Shown one piece after another: positions 44,715 through 54,396 of a stretch of DNA of 64,000 nt (position 1 is the stretch's first letter; every line of letters begins with the position of its first letter). Made by a program: the position numbers and the translations under genes. The notes under the pieces were generated by a model. The model was not told where the DNA came from and made no database searches. It saw only the letters and a program-made list of their open reading frames with translations. Source of the stretch: Exiguobacterium aurantiacum (GTDB lineage: Bacteria > Bacillota > Bacilli > Exiguobacteriales > Exiguobacteriaceae); the NCBI RefSeq assembly GCF_024362205.1, contig NZ_CP101462.1, forward strand, positions 2,762,001-2,826,000, read 5' to 3'.

Positions 44715-46004
44715 ATGAACTTTTTTCAATTGAAACAACATGGCACGAACGTTAAACAAGAAGTGATGGCAGGTATCACAACGTTCGTGACGATGGCATA
44801 CATCTCCGTCGTCAACCCGGCGATTCTGTCAGATGCAGGCATCCCGTTCGCCCAAGCGTTCACGGCGACGATTATCGCCATCTTGATCGGGACGGGATTG
44901 ATGGCGTTCTACGCCAACCTCCCGATCGCCGTCGCACCAGGGATGGGACTGAACGCATTCTTTGCGTATACGCTCGTCGCCCAGCAACAGATCACGCCGT
45001 CGGCCGCACTTGGTGTCGTCTTCGTCTCGTCGGTCTTCTTCTTGATTTTGTCGCTGTCACCGATTCGGACGAAACTGATTCAAGCCATTCCGGCCTCGCT
45101 CAAGCACGCCATTACGACCGGGATCGGTTTGTTCATCGCCTCGCTCGGATTGAAGTTGTCAGGACTCATCGTCGCCGATGAAGCGAACCTCGTTCGCCTC
45201 GGTGACTTGTCGTCGCCAAGCGTCCTGCTCGTCCTCGGTGGCTTGATCGTCTCGGCCCTCTTGTTCTCACGGAACGTGCCGGGCTCGCTCCTCATCGGGA
45301 TGGTGCTCACAGGCATCGCGGCCACCTTCATGGGTCTCTTGAAGATTGAAGGCGTGACGGCGATGCCGACATTGCCGGAAGGGCTCATGGTCAATCCGCT
45401 CACGGCGTTCTCAGACGTCATCCAATACGGTTTGTTCGGTGCCGTCTTGTCATTCTTCCTCGTCACGTTGTTCGATACGACGGGAACGCTCGTCGGTGTC
45501 GGAAAACAAGCCAACCTGTTAAAAGAGGATGGGACGATCGAGAACGGGCACCGCGCCTTATTCGCGGATTCACTCGCGACGATGGGCGGCTCGCTCGTCG
45601 GGACGAGCCCGTCGACGGCCTACATTGAATCAGCTGCCGGTGTCGCTCAAGGTGGACGGACCGGTCTCACGACAGCGGTCGTTGCCGGTTTGTTCGGACT
45701 GACGTTGTTCTTCAGCCCGCTCATTGGTGCCATCTCTGGCGTTGCCGCCATCACGGCACCGGCCTTGATCATCGTCGGCGCACTCATGTTGACGAACGTC
45801 CGCTATATCGACTGGACAGACTTCAGCGAATACTTCCCGGCGTTCATGACGATTCTGATCATGCCGCTCTCAGGCAGCATCGAACGCGGAATCGCCTTCG
45901 GTTTCATCCTGTATCCAATCTTCAAAGCGATGAACAAAGAGACGGTCCACCCTCTCATCTACTTGTTCGGAGCGTTATTCATTTTGGAAATGTTCTTCTT
46001 ATAA
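44715..46004 (+). CDS. pbuG: Guanine/hypoxanthine (AzgA-type) permease
   Basis: A 429-residue NCS2 transporter of the AzgA/PbuG group with about 12-14 membrane segments. Signatures are ITTFVTMAYISVVNPAIL, APGMGLNAFFAYTLV and TSPSTAYIESAAGVAQGGRTG. Substrate is hypoxanthine, guanine or adenine; PbuG versus PbuO cannot be separated from sequence alone. In Bacillus pbuG is under a guanine riboswitch and PurR; here only PurR-type boxes are seen. Confidence 0.85.
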   Translation: MNFFQLKQHGTNVKQEVMAGITTFVTMAYISVVNPAILSDAGIPFAQAFTATIIAILIGTGLMAFYANLPIAVAPGMGLNAFFAYTLVAQQQITPSAALGVVFVSSVFFLILSLSPIRTKLIQAIPASLKHAITTGIGLFIASLGLKLSGLIVADEANLVRLGDLSSPSVLLVLGGLIVSALLFSRNVPGSLLIGMVLTGIAATFMGLLKIEGVTAMPTLPEGLMVNPLTAFSDVIQYGLFGAVLSFFLVTLFDTTGTLVGVGKQANLLKEDGTIENGHRALFADSLATMGGSLVGTSPSTAYIESAAGVAQGGRTGLTTAVVAGLFGLTLFFSPLIGAISGVAAITAPALIIVGALMLTNVRYIDWTDFSEYFPAFMTILIMPLSGSIERGIAFGFILYPIFKAMNKETVHPLIYLFGALFILEMFFL

Positions 46005-46016
46005 GTTAGATTCGAG

Positions 46017-46041
46017 CCCTCGTCGACCGACGAGGGTTTTT
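46017..46041 (+). terminator. Terminator of the purine permease
   Basis: Stem CCCTCGTCG / CGACGAGGG with a 2-nt centre, followed by five T. Confidence 0.88.
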
Positions 46042-46177
46042 CTGTTATTCAGCACGGGAACACTGTCGTATATCAGTTCTAGCCTGAATCTTGATTCATT
46101 ATCATTTAGTTCTCAATTAGGTAGGATTTGACAATTTTTTGAGAGAATCGTTCCATTTTTCTGTCTTACGCGTGTTA

Positions 46178-46209
46178 GTTATGGAATAATAACCGTGAAA
46201 CCGTTTACG
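46178..46209. promoter_or_regulatory. Operator-like repeat and cre-like site upstream of lutABC
   Basis: GTTAT-N6-ATAAC (46178-46193) is an inverted repeat of GntR/FadR-operator style, a fit for LutR-type control. TGAAACCGTTTACG (46196-46209) matches the cre consensus except for the last base, which predicts CcpA repression. Both lie between the likely promoter region and the lutA start. Confidence 0.55.
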
Positions 46210-46242
46210 AATTACACTATGAACAGGAAAGAAGGAATGGAC

Positions 46243-46980
46243 ATGCCTAAAGTGGCACTGTTCGTCACTTGTCTCTCCGATACGTTGTTCCCATCGGTAG
46301 GACAAGCGACGGTCGAACTATTAGAACATCTCGGTTGTGACGTCAGTTTCCCGTTTGAGCAGACGTGTTGCGGGCAACCCGCCTACAATAGCGGCTACCA
46401 TGAAGAGACGAAGAAAATTGCGAAGCATATGATCGAGACGTTCGAGAAGGCCGATGCCGATTATATCGTCGGTCCATCCGGCTCTTGTGTCATGATGATG
46501 CGCGACTATCCGCATTTGTTCAAAGATGATCCCGCTTGGAAGATGCGGGCCGAGGCCCATGCGGCGAAGACGTTCGAATTGACGCAGTTCATCGTCGACG
46601 TGCTCGAAGTGACAGACGTCGGGGCCAAATTCCCGGCCAAGGCGACGTATCACGCCTCGTGCCATATGACGCGTCTCCTCGGAATCGAGGCGGCACCGGG
46701 TCAGCTGCTCAAAAATGTCGACGGATTGACGATGCTCCCGCTCGAGAACGTCCATAACTGTTGCGGCTTCGGGGGGACGTTCTCTGTCAAAATGCCGGAT
46801 GTCTCAGTGCAAATGGTCGACGAGAAAGTCGAATCGATTTTAAGCTCGGGGGCCGAGGTGTTGATCGGGGCGGACGCTTCGTGTCTGATGAACATCGGGG
46901 GGCGCCTGCATAAACAAGGGCATCCAATCAAAGTGATGCATATCGCGGAAGTATTGAACGAAGGGGTGAAACAAGCATGA
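46243..46980 (+). CDS. lutA: L-lactate utilization protein LutA (cysteine-rich Fe-S subunit)
   Basis: Part of the LutABC complex that oxidises L-lactate to pyruvate. The 245-residue product has the two CCG-domain motifs, [11 protein letters not shown] and [12 protein letters not shown], which bind heterodisulfide-reductase-type clusters. The start at 46243 has AGAAGGA 6 nt upstream; the ATG two codons earlier is too close to that site. It overlaps lutB by 4 bp (ATGA). Confidence 0.95.
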   Translation: MPKVALFVTCLSDTLFPSVGQATVELLEHLGCDVSFPFEQTCCGQPAYNSGYHEETKKIAKHMIETFEKADADYIVGPSGSCVMMMRDYPHLFKDDPAWKMRAEAHAAKTFELTQFIVDVLEVTDVGAKFPAKATYHASCHMTRLLGIEAAPGQLLKNVDGLTMLPLENVHNCCGFGGTFSVKMPDVSVQMVDEKVESILSSGAEVLIGADASCLMNIGGRLHKQGHPIKVMHIAEVLNEGVKQA

Positions 46981-48386
46981 GTATGGGGATTCGGTTAGAT
47001 GAGAAGTTTCAGGAACGGCGCAAGGACGGAATCGACAACCCGTTCATGCGCCAGGCCGTCAGCTCGGCGCAAAACCGTCTGCGTGACGGACGTTTAAACG
47101 CGGCAGGGGAACTCGGGGATTGGGAAGCGTTCCGGGACCATTCGGAAGAGATTCGTCAGCACGTGCTCGAACATCTCGACTACTACTTATATCAATTGAG
47201 CGAGAATATCTCGAAACGGGGCGGAAACGTCTTCTTCGCCGAGACACCGGAAGAAGCGAACCGCTATATCCGGGAAGTCGTGCGCGCTAAGAATGCCAAG
47301 CACGTCGTCAAATCAAAGTCGATGGTGACAGAAGAGATCGGCTTGAACGAGGCGCTCCATGAGGAAGGATGCACGGTCGTCGAGTCCGACCTCGGGGAAT
47401 GGATTCTGCAACTCGATAACGACCCGCCGTCGCATATCGTCGCCCCTGCCTTGCACAAGGACCGGAACGCCGTCCACGAGACGTTCACGGCCCACGGCTA
47501 CGAAGGGACGAACGACCCGACCGAGCTCGGACGCTATGCCCGTCGCGAGCTGCGAAAAGACTTTTTGAAAGCCGAAGTCGGGATCACCGGCTGTAACTTC
47601 GCCATCGCCGAGAGCGGTGCCGTCGGTCTTGTCACGAACGAAGGAAACGGGCGCATGGTGACGTCGCTTCCGGACACCGTCATCTCGGTCATGGGGATGG
47701 AACGAATCGTCCCGTCGTATGAGGAGTTCGAGGTACTCGTCAACATGTTGTGCCGGAGTGCCGTCGGCCAACGACTCACATCGTATATCACGACGTTCGC
47801 CGGTACGAGAGGTTTTGGTGAAGTTGATGGACCAGAAGAGTTCCATCTCGTCATCGTCGACAACAAACGCTCCGGTATCCTCGGCACGCAATTTCAGTCG
47901 GTGCTCCAATGTATCCGCTGTGCGGCCTGTATCAACGTCTGTCCGGTGTATCGTCACATCGGCGGTCATGCCTATGGCTCGATTTATCCGGGTCCGATCG
48001 GTGCCGTGCTCGCCCCGCTCCTCGATGGTTATGAGAACTATAAAGAGTTGCCGTACGCCTCGAGTCTCTGCGGTGCCTGTACGGAAGCCTGCCCGGTCAA
48101 AATCCCGCTTCACGAGTTGCTAATCGAACATCGCCGTGTCATCGTCGAAGAGAGAAAACAGTCACCGTTCGTCGAGCGCATCGCCATGAAAGGCTTCGCG
48201 GTCACGTCGTCGAGCCCGTTCTTGTTCGAAGCGGCCGAACACATCGCGCCGTTCGCGTCGTCCCCGTTCACGAAAGCGGGACAAATCGACAAAGGGTTAC
48301 CGGCGTGGACGGATTCGAAAGACTTGCCACAACCGGCCAAGCAGACGGTACGGGATTGGTTCAAGAAACGGGGGAATGTAGAATGA
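46977..48386 (+). CDS. lutB: L-lactate utilization iron-sulfur protein LutB
   Basis: The 469-residue electron-transfer subunit: a LUD domain in the first 300 residues ([20 protein letters not shown]) and two 4Fe-4S motifs, [12 protein letters not shown] (near 311) and CGACTEACP (near 364). It overlaps lutA and lutC by 4 bp each (ATGA), giving a tightly coupled operon. Confidence 0.96.
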   Translation: MSMGIRLDEKFQERRKDGIDNPFMRQAVSSAQNRLRDGRLNAAGELGDWEAFRDHSEEIRQHVLEHLDYYLYQLSENISKRGGNVFFAETPEEANRYIREVVRAKNAKHVVKSKSMVTEEIGLNEALHEEGCTVVESDLGEWILQLDNDPPSHIVAPALHKDRNAVHETFTAHGYEGTNDPTELGRYARRELRKDFLKAEVGITGCNFAIAESGAVGLVTNEGNGRMVTSLPDTVISVMGMERIVPSYEEFEVLVNMLCRSAVGQRLTSYITTFAGTRGFGEVDGPEEFHLVIVDNKRSGILGTQFQSVLQCIRCAACINVCPVYRHIGGHAYGSIYPGPIGAVLAPLLDGYENYKELPYASSLCGACTEACPVKIPLHELLIEHRRVIVEERKQSPFVERIAMKGFAVTSSSPFLFEAAEHIAPFASSPFTKAGQIDKGLPAWTDSKDLPQPAKQTVRDWFKKRGNVE

Positions 48387-49078
48387 ATCCAGGAACGATT
48401 ACCAATCGCGAGGATTTTCTAAAACGGATCGCGGGACAGCTCGGACGTGACGTCGACTTGACGCCGCCGAAACGCGTGTATAAGCACCGCCCGCAAGACG
48501 AGGTGCTGAAAGACGCCTCTGACGAGGAACTGCTCGAGACGTTCCGGATGGTCGCGACACGCATCCATACTGACGTCGTCGAATGCGAGTCGGCTAACCT
48601 CGATGATACACTCCGTCTCTTGATTGAACGGTATGATGGGCAGAGCATCATCGCCGAACGTGACGACCGAATCCAGGCATGGGCGCCCCAGACGAGCGAA
48701 TCGTTCGACTGGTGGGATGCGGAGCGGCCAGAAGACAGCCGTGCCCTCGCCGTGAAGGCCGATATCGGTATCACGATTGCCGACCAGGCCCTCGCCGAGA
48801 GTGCGACGATCGTCCAGTACGCGGCTCCAGGGAAGTCACGCACAATCAGCTTATTGCCGCGCGACCATATTGCCATCATCCCGAAATCGGTGCTCGTGCC
48901 GCGGATGACACAGGCAGCCAAAAAATTAGCCGAACTTGACCGGACCGGTGACCTCGCCTCGCCGAACGGTGTCAACTTCATCTCCGGCCCGTCGAACTCG
49001 GCCGATATCGAGATGAATTTGATTGTCGGCGTCCACGGACCTGTCCGTGTCGCCTACGTGCTCGTCCATGACTTATAA
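48383..49078 (+). CDS. lutC: L-lactate utilization protein LutC
   Basis: The 231-residue LUD-domain subunit. Conserved stretches are [19 protein letters not shown] and [14 protein letters not shown], then [22 protein letters not shown] near the end. The start at 48383 overlaps the lutB stop. Last gene of the operon. Confidence 0.95.
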   Translation: MNPGTITNREDFLKRIAGQLGRDVDLTPPKRVYKHRPQDEVLKDASDEELLETFRMVATRIHTDVVECESANLDDTLRLLIERYDGQSIIAERDDRIQAWAPQTSESFDWWDAERPEDSRALAVKADIGITIADQALAESATIVQYAAPGKSRTISLLPRDHIAIIPKSVLVPRMTQAAKKLAELDRTGDLASPNGVNFISGPSNSADIEMNLIVGVHGPVRVAYVLVHDL

Positions 49079-49080
49079 GG

Positions 49081-49128
49081 AAAAAGACTCGCCGCGTGAT
49101 GAAGCCATTCACGTAGCGAGTCTTTTTG
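49081..49128. terminator. Bidirectional terminator between lutC and the DUF4097 gene
   Basis: Outer arms AAAAAGACTCGC and complement are perfect; the loop contains a further CGTGA...TTCACG pairing. Confidence 0.88.
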
Positions 49129-49136
49129 TGTTCAGT

Positions 49137-50162
49137 TTATTCGACCGTGATACTCCCGTTTGAGCTCGTCAGTTTGACTTCAACCGCTCCGTCCCCGAAC
49201 GTCCGCTCGTTCGCCCGGTCTCCGAACAGCTCGACTTTGCCGTTTCTCGTCTTGGCCCGAATGACGGCATCACGCGGATCTTGCTTCAGACGCATATCGA
49301 TGCGGCCATTGTTCGTCTTCAGACGGATTGGATGCTCGATCACATCAATCACACAGTCGATGCGGCCGTTCGAGGTTTTCCCCTCAATCGCTCCTGTCAC
49401 GTCGTTAATATCGAGGCGACCGTTCGACGATTGGATTTCGAGGCGGTCCACGTTCGAGGCGCCCACTTCCACACTCCCGTTCGATGATTGCGCGTCAAGG
49501 ATCTGTCCTGTTATCGACGTCAAACTGACTTTTCCGTTCGAGGAGCGGAATGAGGCACGCTCGGCGCGAACTGTGTGGGCCGTGATGCTCCCATTCTCAC
49601 TCTCGACGTCGACCGACGTGGCGTCAACGTTGCTCATATCGCACGAACCGAGACGGTTTTTGATCATGACCTTCTCATACGCATGGCGCGGCAGCTCGAC
49701 GTGTAACACCGGTGCTTTCGTGACGATCCAGGAGAATAGGTTCGACAGACCGAAACGACGTTCTGACTCAATTCGGATTTCGAGCGTGTCTCCAACGATA
49801 TCCATCGTCACCCCGTGGTCCCGTTCCGTCTCGAGCGTCGCGTAGGCAAAGCCGTCATCAGATGGGACGACTTTGACGTGTGCTTGCAGGACGTTGATCG
49901 AGACGTTGCGAAACGCCACGTTCGGACTTTTCACAATGGCAGGTTCTTTACGCTCTTCTGTGAGTGGCTCGACGGAACCGAGTAACTCATTCGCAAGCGC
50001 ATCCGGCGTTCCGAGTTCCTCAACCATCGCCGCATCACTTTTCCCGTCAATCCGTCCGCTCGCAAAGTACTCTGACACGTCCCGTAAAATATCGACCCGA
50101 TCGATGACGCTCATTCCCATCAATAACCGTTCGAGTTCTAATAAGTACTGTTCTTCTGTCAT
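49137..50162 (-). CDS. DUF4097 beta-helix protein with N-terminal HAAS-like domain
   Basis: A 341-residue protein. The first 70 residues (LLELERLLMGMSVIDRVDILRDVSEYF) are helical and HAAS/DUF1700-like. The rest is a repetitive beta structure with Asn-Gly turns every 14-22 residues (SENGSI, SSNGKV, SSNGSV, SSNGRL, TSNGRI, TNNGRI, TRNGKV, SSNGSI), as in DUF4097 adhesin-like domains. It overlaps the PadR gene by 4 bp. Such pairs act in envelope-stress control; the role here is inferred. Confidence 0.85.
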   Translation of the reverse strand: MTEEQYLLELERLLMGMSVIDRVDILRDVSEYFASGRIDGKSDAAMVEELGTPDALANELLGSVEPLTEERKEPAIVKSPNVAFRNVSINVLQAHVKVVPSDDGFAYATLETERDHGVTMDIVGDTLEIRIESERRFGLSNLFSWIVTKAPVLHVELPRHAYEKVMIKNRLGSCDMSNVDATSVDVESENGSITAHTVRAERASFRSSNGKVSLTSITGQILDAQSSNGSVEVGASNVDRLEIQSSNGRLDINDVTGAIEGKTSNGRIDCVIDVIEHPIRLKTNNGRIDMRLKQDPRDAVIRAKTRNGKVELFGDRANERTFGDGAVEVKLTSSNGSITVE

Positions 50163-50479
50163 TTGCCCGTTCCCCCTTCAATCAATTCGTTGACACCGGT
50201 CGTGAACGCTTCCCACTCCGCGCGTAGTTCCGCCAAATGAGCTTCCCCTTGCTCCGTGATCGCGTAATACTTTCGCGGCGGTCCTTCTGCTGATTCTTTT
50301 AAATACGTTGTGAAATACCCGTCCGACGTGAGCCGTCTCAGAAGTGGATAGACGGCTCCTTCCGAGATGGCGACTTTCGTCGAAATGGCTTGCACGAGCT
50401 CGTAGCCGTAGCGGTCATGCGTCTCGACGAGCGCGAGCACGCACAAGTTGAGCACACCTTTCTTGAACTGAGGATTCAT
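50159..50479 (-). CDS. PadR-family transcriptional regulator
   Basis: A 106-residue winged-helix regulator. Conserved features: LNLCVLALVETHDRYGYELVQAI, SEGAVYPLLRRLTSDGYF and GPPRKYYAITEQGEAHL. GAGGAGG precedes the ATG at 50479. Two-gene operon with the DUF4097 gene; autoregulation is usual for this family. Confidence 0.92.
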   Translation of the reverse strand: MNPQFKKGVLNLCVLALVETHDRYGYELVQAISTKVAISEGAVYPLLRRLTSDGYFTTYLKESAEGPPRKYYAITEQGEAHLAELRAEWEAFTTGVNELIEGGTGK

Positions 50480-50671
50480 TCCCTCGCCTCCTCTACTATA
50501 TATTAAACAATAGCTCATCATTCACTATTATTCAATAGACAATAGTCGGATTTCCGCTTATTTCTTGATTGGTGGAAACAACTGGTTCAAATCTGTACAA
50601 TGAAGGGACGACACTCGCAGGGTATTTGTCACAGTAGGAATGTACGCAGTTCCAGGAAGGAACGGCCTTTT

Positions 50672-52627
50672 ATGAAAACATGGATTGACCAACGGATCGG
50701 AAGACAGTTTTTATTCGTCTTCTATTTATTCATCGGATTGATCCTCCTGACCTCACTCGCCGTGTACATGTATACGGAAAACCGAATCGAACAGACGACG
50801 TCATCGCTCGAGAACATTAGTGAACGTCGCACGAACGCGACCGAGCTATTTGAGACGTGGCAGTCGATGCAATATGAGATGCGTGGTTACGTCATCCTCG
50901 GCGACGAGGCGATGCTCGCTCGTGTCAAAGACAAACAAGACTTGATTGAAACGCAGACCACCTGGTTCGAAACGAACGCGGTCACCGAAAAAGAGAAAAC
51001 GTATGCTAGTGATGCGCGGACGCTCTTCTCGGCCTACCAACAGCGCGTCATGCCGAGCCTTGAGCGTTATGTCGTTGCCAAACGCGAAGGGACGGTCACT
51101 GAACCGTTCTTAAAAATGCCGACGCTCGGTAAAGTGAACCCGCAAGCGGAGCCACCTGCCGATCGCAAATTCAAAATCAACTCGAAAAGTGCGGCTGACA
51201 TGAGCGCTAGCATCGTTGACATGGAGACCGTATTCACAGAGTATCGCAACTCGTTGAATGAGGAAGAGAATCAACTACGTGAACAACTGGCCACACATAC
51301 GAAGTGGGCCCAAGTGTTATGGCTCCTCTCGCTCCTAGCGGTCTTGCTCGTCCTCTTTATCGCTGCCCGCCCTTACGTCCAACGGCTGACCGGTCAACTT
51401 CATGAGCTGATCATCAACAGTGAACGTTTGGCGGACGAGCGGATCATCCCGATTCCAGCGGCCGTGTCGTCACGGAACGAGGTCGGACAGCTGACGAACT
51501 CATTCCGTCAAATGGCCTCTTCGCTCGCGACGCAGCGCTATCAAGTCGAGGAAGAGCGCGAGAAGACGGCGCGACTGTTGCATTCGATTCGTGATGCGGT
51601 CATTTACGTCGAACATACGACACATGAAAAGTTCGCCAACCAGGCCCTCTTTATCATGTTCAACCAAGCCGTCACGAAACGAAACGAGATGGACCTGTAT
51701 CGCTTGGATGTTGATTTAGAAGAACTCGGCCTGCAAGTCGATCAAAAAGACTCGTTCTTTTCATTCATGCGCCGTGCGTTTGACGGTGAGAGCATGGAAG
51801 AAAGCGTAACGTTCTCGATGAATCAAGAAGAACGATTCATCCAGATGTATGCGGAGAAAATCCACTTGCGCGGCACCCGTCATGGCACGATGCTCGTCTT
51901 CCGGGATGTGACGCAAGAGACCGAGGTCGACCGGTTGAAGACAGAACTCGTTTCGACCGTGTCGCACGAACTGCGCACACCGCTTACGAGCATCATCGGC
52001 TTCACCGAACTGCTTCGCTATCGGACGATGCCTGCCGAACGCACCGATCAATATTTAGGGATGATTCACCAAGAGACGCTACGTCTCGAGGACTTGATTT
52101 CAAACTTATTGGACGTGCAACGGATGGAGTCCGGCAAACAGACGTACCATAGCCAACCGGAGAGCCTGCATGCCATTTTGAAAGAGACCATCGCCGTCCA
52201 TCAAGGCGCGAGCGAACATCATCAGCTCGCCCTCGAGTGTGACACGAATCTGTATGTATACGGTGACCGGGATCGGCTCAACCAACTGTTCACGAACTTG
52301 CTCCACAACGCGATCAAATATTCGCCGGACGGCGGAAAAGTCGCCGTCTGCGTCACGAATGATAAATCAGACGTCATTGAGATTTCGATTCAAGACACAG
52401 GCATCGGGATTCCACTGTCGGCGTTGCCGAAACTGTTCGACAAGTTTTATCGGGTCGACAATTCGGCCAGCCGCAAAATCGGCGGCACGGGACTCGGCCT
52501 TGCCATCTGTAAAGAAATTGCTGAAGGCCATGGCGGCTCAATCCGGGTCGATTCGAACGTCGGGCACGGATCGACGTTCACGATCATCTTGCCGAAGTAT
52601 AGTATGGAAGATCAGATGAGCAGCTAA
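50672..52627 (+). CDS. Orphan membrane sensor histidine kinase
   Basis: A 651-residue kinase: membrane segment about 13-35, a 175-residue extracellular helical region with the stretch MRGYVILGDE typical of CHASE3-like sensors, second segment about 211-232, HAMP, a PAS-like domain (about 310-420), phosphoacceptor SHELRTPLTSI near 430 and HATPase motifs NLLHNAIKYSPDGG, DTGIGI and GGTGLGLAICKEI. No response regulator is adjacent. Start at 50672 with GGAAGG upstream. It ends at the terminator duplicated by IS copy 2. Confidence 0.9.
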   Translation: MKTWIDQRIGRQFLFVFYLFIGLILLTSLAVYMYTENRIEQTTSSLENISERRTNATELFETWQSMQYEMRGYVILGDEAMLARVKDKQDLIETQTTWFETNAVTEKEKTYASDARTLFSAYQQRVMPSLERYVVAKREGTVTEPFLKMPTLGKVNPQAEPPADRKFKINSKSAADMSASIVDMETVFTEYRNSLNEEENQLREQLATHTKWAQVLWLLSLLAVLLVLFIAARPYVQRLTGQLHELIINSERLADERIIPIPAAVSSRNEVGQLTNSFRQMASSLATQRYQVEEEREKTARLLHSIRDAVIYVEHTTHEKFANQALFIMFNQAVTKRNEMDLYRLDVDLEELGLQVDQKDSFFSFMRRAFDGESMEESVTFSMNQEERFIQMYAEKIHLRGTRHGTMLVFRDVTQETEVDRLKTELVSTVSHELRTPLTSIIGFTELLRYRTMPAERTDQYLGMIHQETLRLEDLISNLLDVQRMESGKQTYHSQPESLHAILKETIAVHQGASEHHQLALECDTNLYVYGDRDRLNQLFTNLLHNAIKYSPDGGKVAVCVTNDKSDVIEISIQDTGIGIPLSALPKLFDKFYRVDNSASRKIGGTGLGLAICKEIAEGHGGSIRVDSNVGHGSTFTIILPKYSMEDQMSS

Positions 52628-52632
52628 CAAAA

Positions 52633-52665
52633 AAGGGAGGATTCGCGTAAAGCGAATCCTCCCTT
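52633..52665 (+). repeat. Left 33-bp direct repeat of IS copy 2 (duplicated terminator hairpin)
   Basis: Identical to 54361-54393. It is a perfect hairpin with 14-bp arms AAGGGAGGATTCGC / GCGAATCCTCCCTT around loop GTAAA, the terminator of the sensor kinase gene. It cannot be extended on either side (52632/54360 and 52666/54394 differ). Confidence 0.95.
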
Positions 52666-52674
52666 CAGATTGTA

Positions 52675-52715
52675 GACAAAGTCACGTTTCAGGCGAACTG
52701 AAACGTGACTTTGTC
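52675..52715. other. Left-end hairpin of IS copy 2
   Basis: Perfect 18-bp stem starting GACAAAGTCACGTTTCAG with loop GCGAA, followed by GTTTTC. The base that is a G-U pair in copy 1 is a Watson-Crick pair here, showing that pairing is retained. Confidence 0.7.
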
Positions 52716-52752
52716 GTTTTCGGGCCTTGAGGCGCTCTGCCCGAGCCCCTTT

Positions 52753-54120
52753 TCAGGCGGGCTGGGCGTTCTTCCATGCCCAGCCCGCCATCTTCTTAAG
52801 ATTGAGGGCAGCAAAAGTAAGCATCGCCTGCATTGAAACTTTTTCAAGTCCCCGATAACGGGTCCAACGCATGCCATGCTTCTCTTTTGCGTCCGCGAAC
52901 ACGCGCTCGACCGTCTGTTTACGACGGTCATAGATGTTGCGGTTCAATTCCGTGTGGCGGAGGTCTTCGACCTCGTCCATATAGGGTTGCCAGAGGTGCC
53001 GCTCGATGATCCGCTGGTGCTTCTGGCTCTTCGTGCACTGCTCGAGCAGCGGGCAGTTCACACAAACCGCAGGATTCGAGACGTACTTGCGTTTCCCCTC
53101 GCGCATCGTCGTGCTGTACGTTAATAACTCGTTGTTTGGGCAGATGTAGACGTCATGGTGCTCGTCGTAGATGAAATCCTTGGTCTTGAAGGCGCCCTTC
53201 TTACCCTTCGGGCGGGTGTATGGGAAGACCGGCAGGATCCCACGGTCAATCAGCAGCTTGGCAATGGCCGGATTTTTATAGGCGGAGTCGGCGGCGACGG
53301 CGAACGGTTGAATCAGGCGGTCGGAGACCTTGTCGAGCAGATCGGGGAACGCTACACTATCGTGCACGTTACCCGGTGTGACGATAGCACCGAGCACGAA
53401 CCCATGGGCGTCGCTCGCCGCATGGACCGAGTAAGCGAACTGCTTCTCACGCTCACCCTTCACGTAATATCCACTCTCAGGGTCTGTCGTGCTGACCTTG
53501 ATTTCCTTCGTCTCCTCCGCCTGATTCTTTTTTGGCCCTAAGGGCTTCTTTCCACTTTCTTCGCGGTCTCGCTCGACCTCGGCATCGAGTTGTTCTTGAT
53601 AGTGCTTCACCTCTTGCCGGACGGTCTTCTTGACGAGCTTCCGCTTGTTTGCGTTCGCTTTGACGTGTGTCGAGTCGACGAATAGGACGGCACGATCGAT
53701 GAACCCTGCGTCAGCAGCCTGTTCAAGGATATGATAGAAGATGTCGTCGAACAAGCTCGTGTACTGGAACCGACGCACATAGTTCTTCCCGAACGTCGAG
53801 AAATGTGGCACCTTGTCCGTGAACCCGAACCCGAGAAACCAACGGTATGCGACGTTCGTCTCGATCTCACGAATCGTCTGTCGCATGGATCGGATACCGA
53901 ACAGGTACTGAAGGAAGGCCATCTTGATCAGGACGACAGGGTCGACGCTTGGCCGGCCACGGTCCTCAGAATATAAGTCCTCCACGAGCGGATAGATGAA
54001 CTCAAAGTCGATCACCGCCTCGATTTTTCGGACCAGATGGTCCGCTGGCACAAGCTCGTCGAGCGTGACCATTTCCAGTTGTGTCCGATTGGTTTCCGAT
54101 TCTGTTGATTTCCTGATCAT
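52753..54120 (-). CDS. IS1182-family DDE transposase, copy 2
   Basis: An intact 455-residue transposase, one residue different from copy 1 (Asp in SVAFPD). The start at 54120 has GGAGG 8 nt upstream, as in copy 1; the earlier in-frame ATG at 54156 overlaps the TATAAT. Acidic catalytic candidates and the Cys cluster are all present, so both copies appear capable of transposition. Confidence 0.92.
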   Translation of the reverse strand: MIRKSTESETNRTQLEMVTLDELVPADHLVRKIEAVIDFEFIYPLVEDLYSEDRGRPSVDPVVLIKMAFLQYLFGIRSMRQTIREIETNVAYRWFLGFGFTDKVPHFSTFGKNYVRRFQYTSLFDDIFYHILEQAADAGFIDRAVLFVDSTHVKANANKRKLVKKTVRQEVKHYQEQLDAEVERDREESGKKPLGPKKNQAEETKEIKVSTTDPESGYYVKGEREKQFAYSVHAASDAHGFVLGAIVTPGNVHDSVAFPDLLDKVSDRLIQPFAVAADSAYKNPAIAKLLIDRGILPVFPYTRPKGKKGAFKTKDFIYDEHHDVYICPNNELLTYSTTMREGKRKYVSNPAVCVNCPLLEQCTKSQKHQRIIERHLWQPYMDEVEDLRHTELNRNIYDRRKQTVERVFADAKEKHGMRWTRYRGLEKVSMQAMLTFAALNLKKMAGWAWKNAQPA

Positions 54121-54227
54121 CCGATTCGCCTCCATAACTGTTTCTATATCTCCCATTATAAAAAAGCGACGACGTTACGAAAAGAGGGATTGATGCGTGG
54201 GCCGACTGCGGGCACGCGAGACTTCCA

Positions 54228-54293
54228 GGGGATTAGCAAGCAAAGGGAGACCCAGCAGCGACAAAGTCGCGATGCGGCTCCCTGCTTGCCCCC
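54228..54293. other. Long interrupted hairpin near the right end of IS copy 2
   Basis: Same block-by-block stem as 3398-3463 (GGGG, GCAAGC, GGGAG, GC, GCGAC with complements). Conservation is expected between recent copies and is not by itself evidence of function. Confidence 0.5.
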
Positions 54294-54324
54294 AGAAAAG
54301 CGAGCTGTGCCCGGTCGGGCAAAT

Positions 54325-54358
54325 AAAAAAGACTGCAGACAATGTTTTGTCTACAGTC
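54325..54358 (-). terminator. Built-in terminator at the right end of IS copy 2
   Basis: Reverse strand stem GACTGTAGACAA / TTGTCTGCAGTC with a 4-nt loop, followed by six T, as in copy 1. Confidence 0.75.
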
Positions 54359-54360
54359 TG

Positions 54361-54393
54361 AAGGGAGGATTCGCGTAAAGCGAATCCTCCCTT
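54361..54393 (-). repeat. Right 33-bp direct repeat of IS copy 2 (duplicated terminator hairpin)
   Basis: Identical to 52633-52665. On the reverse strand it is the terminator of the dehydrogenase gene whose stop codon is at 54397. Confidence 0.95.
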
Positions 54394-54396
54394 TCG

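Larger units (their letters stand above)
52666..54360 (-). mobile_element. IS1182-type insertion sequence, copy 2 (1695 bp)
   Basis: Nearly identical to copy 1 and in the same orientation. Ends CAGATTGTAGACAAA and its inverted match. It lies between a plus-strand kinase gene and a minus-strand dehydrogenase gene, inside their shared terminator. The high identity to copy 1 points to recent transposition of one or both. Confidence 0.93.

Noticed and set aside
47313-48113. 266-codon minus-strand frame opposite lutB
   Set aside because: Long only because of GC-rich codon bias in lutB; Arg/Thr-rich translation with no family and no ribosome site.
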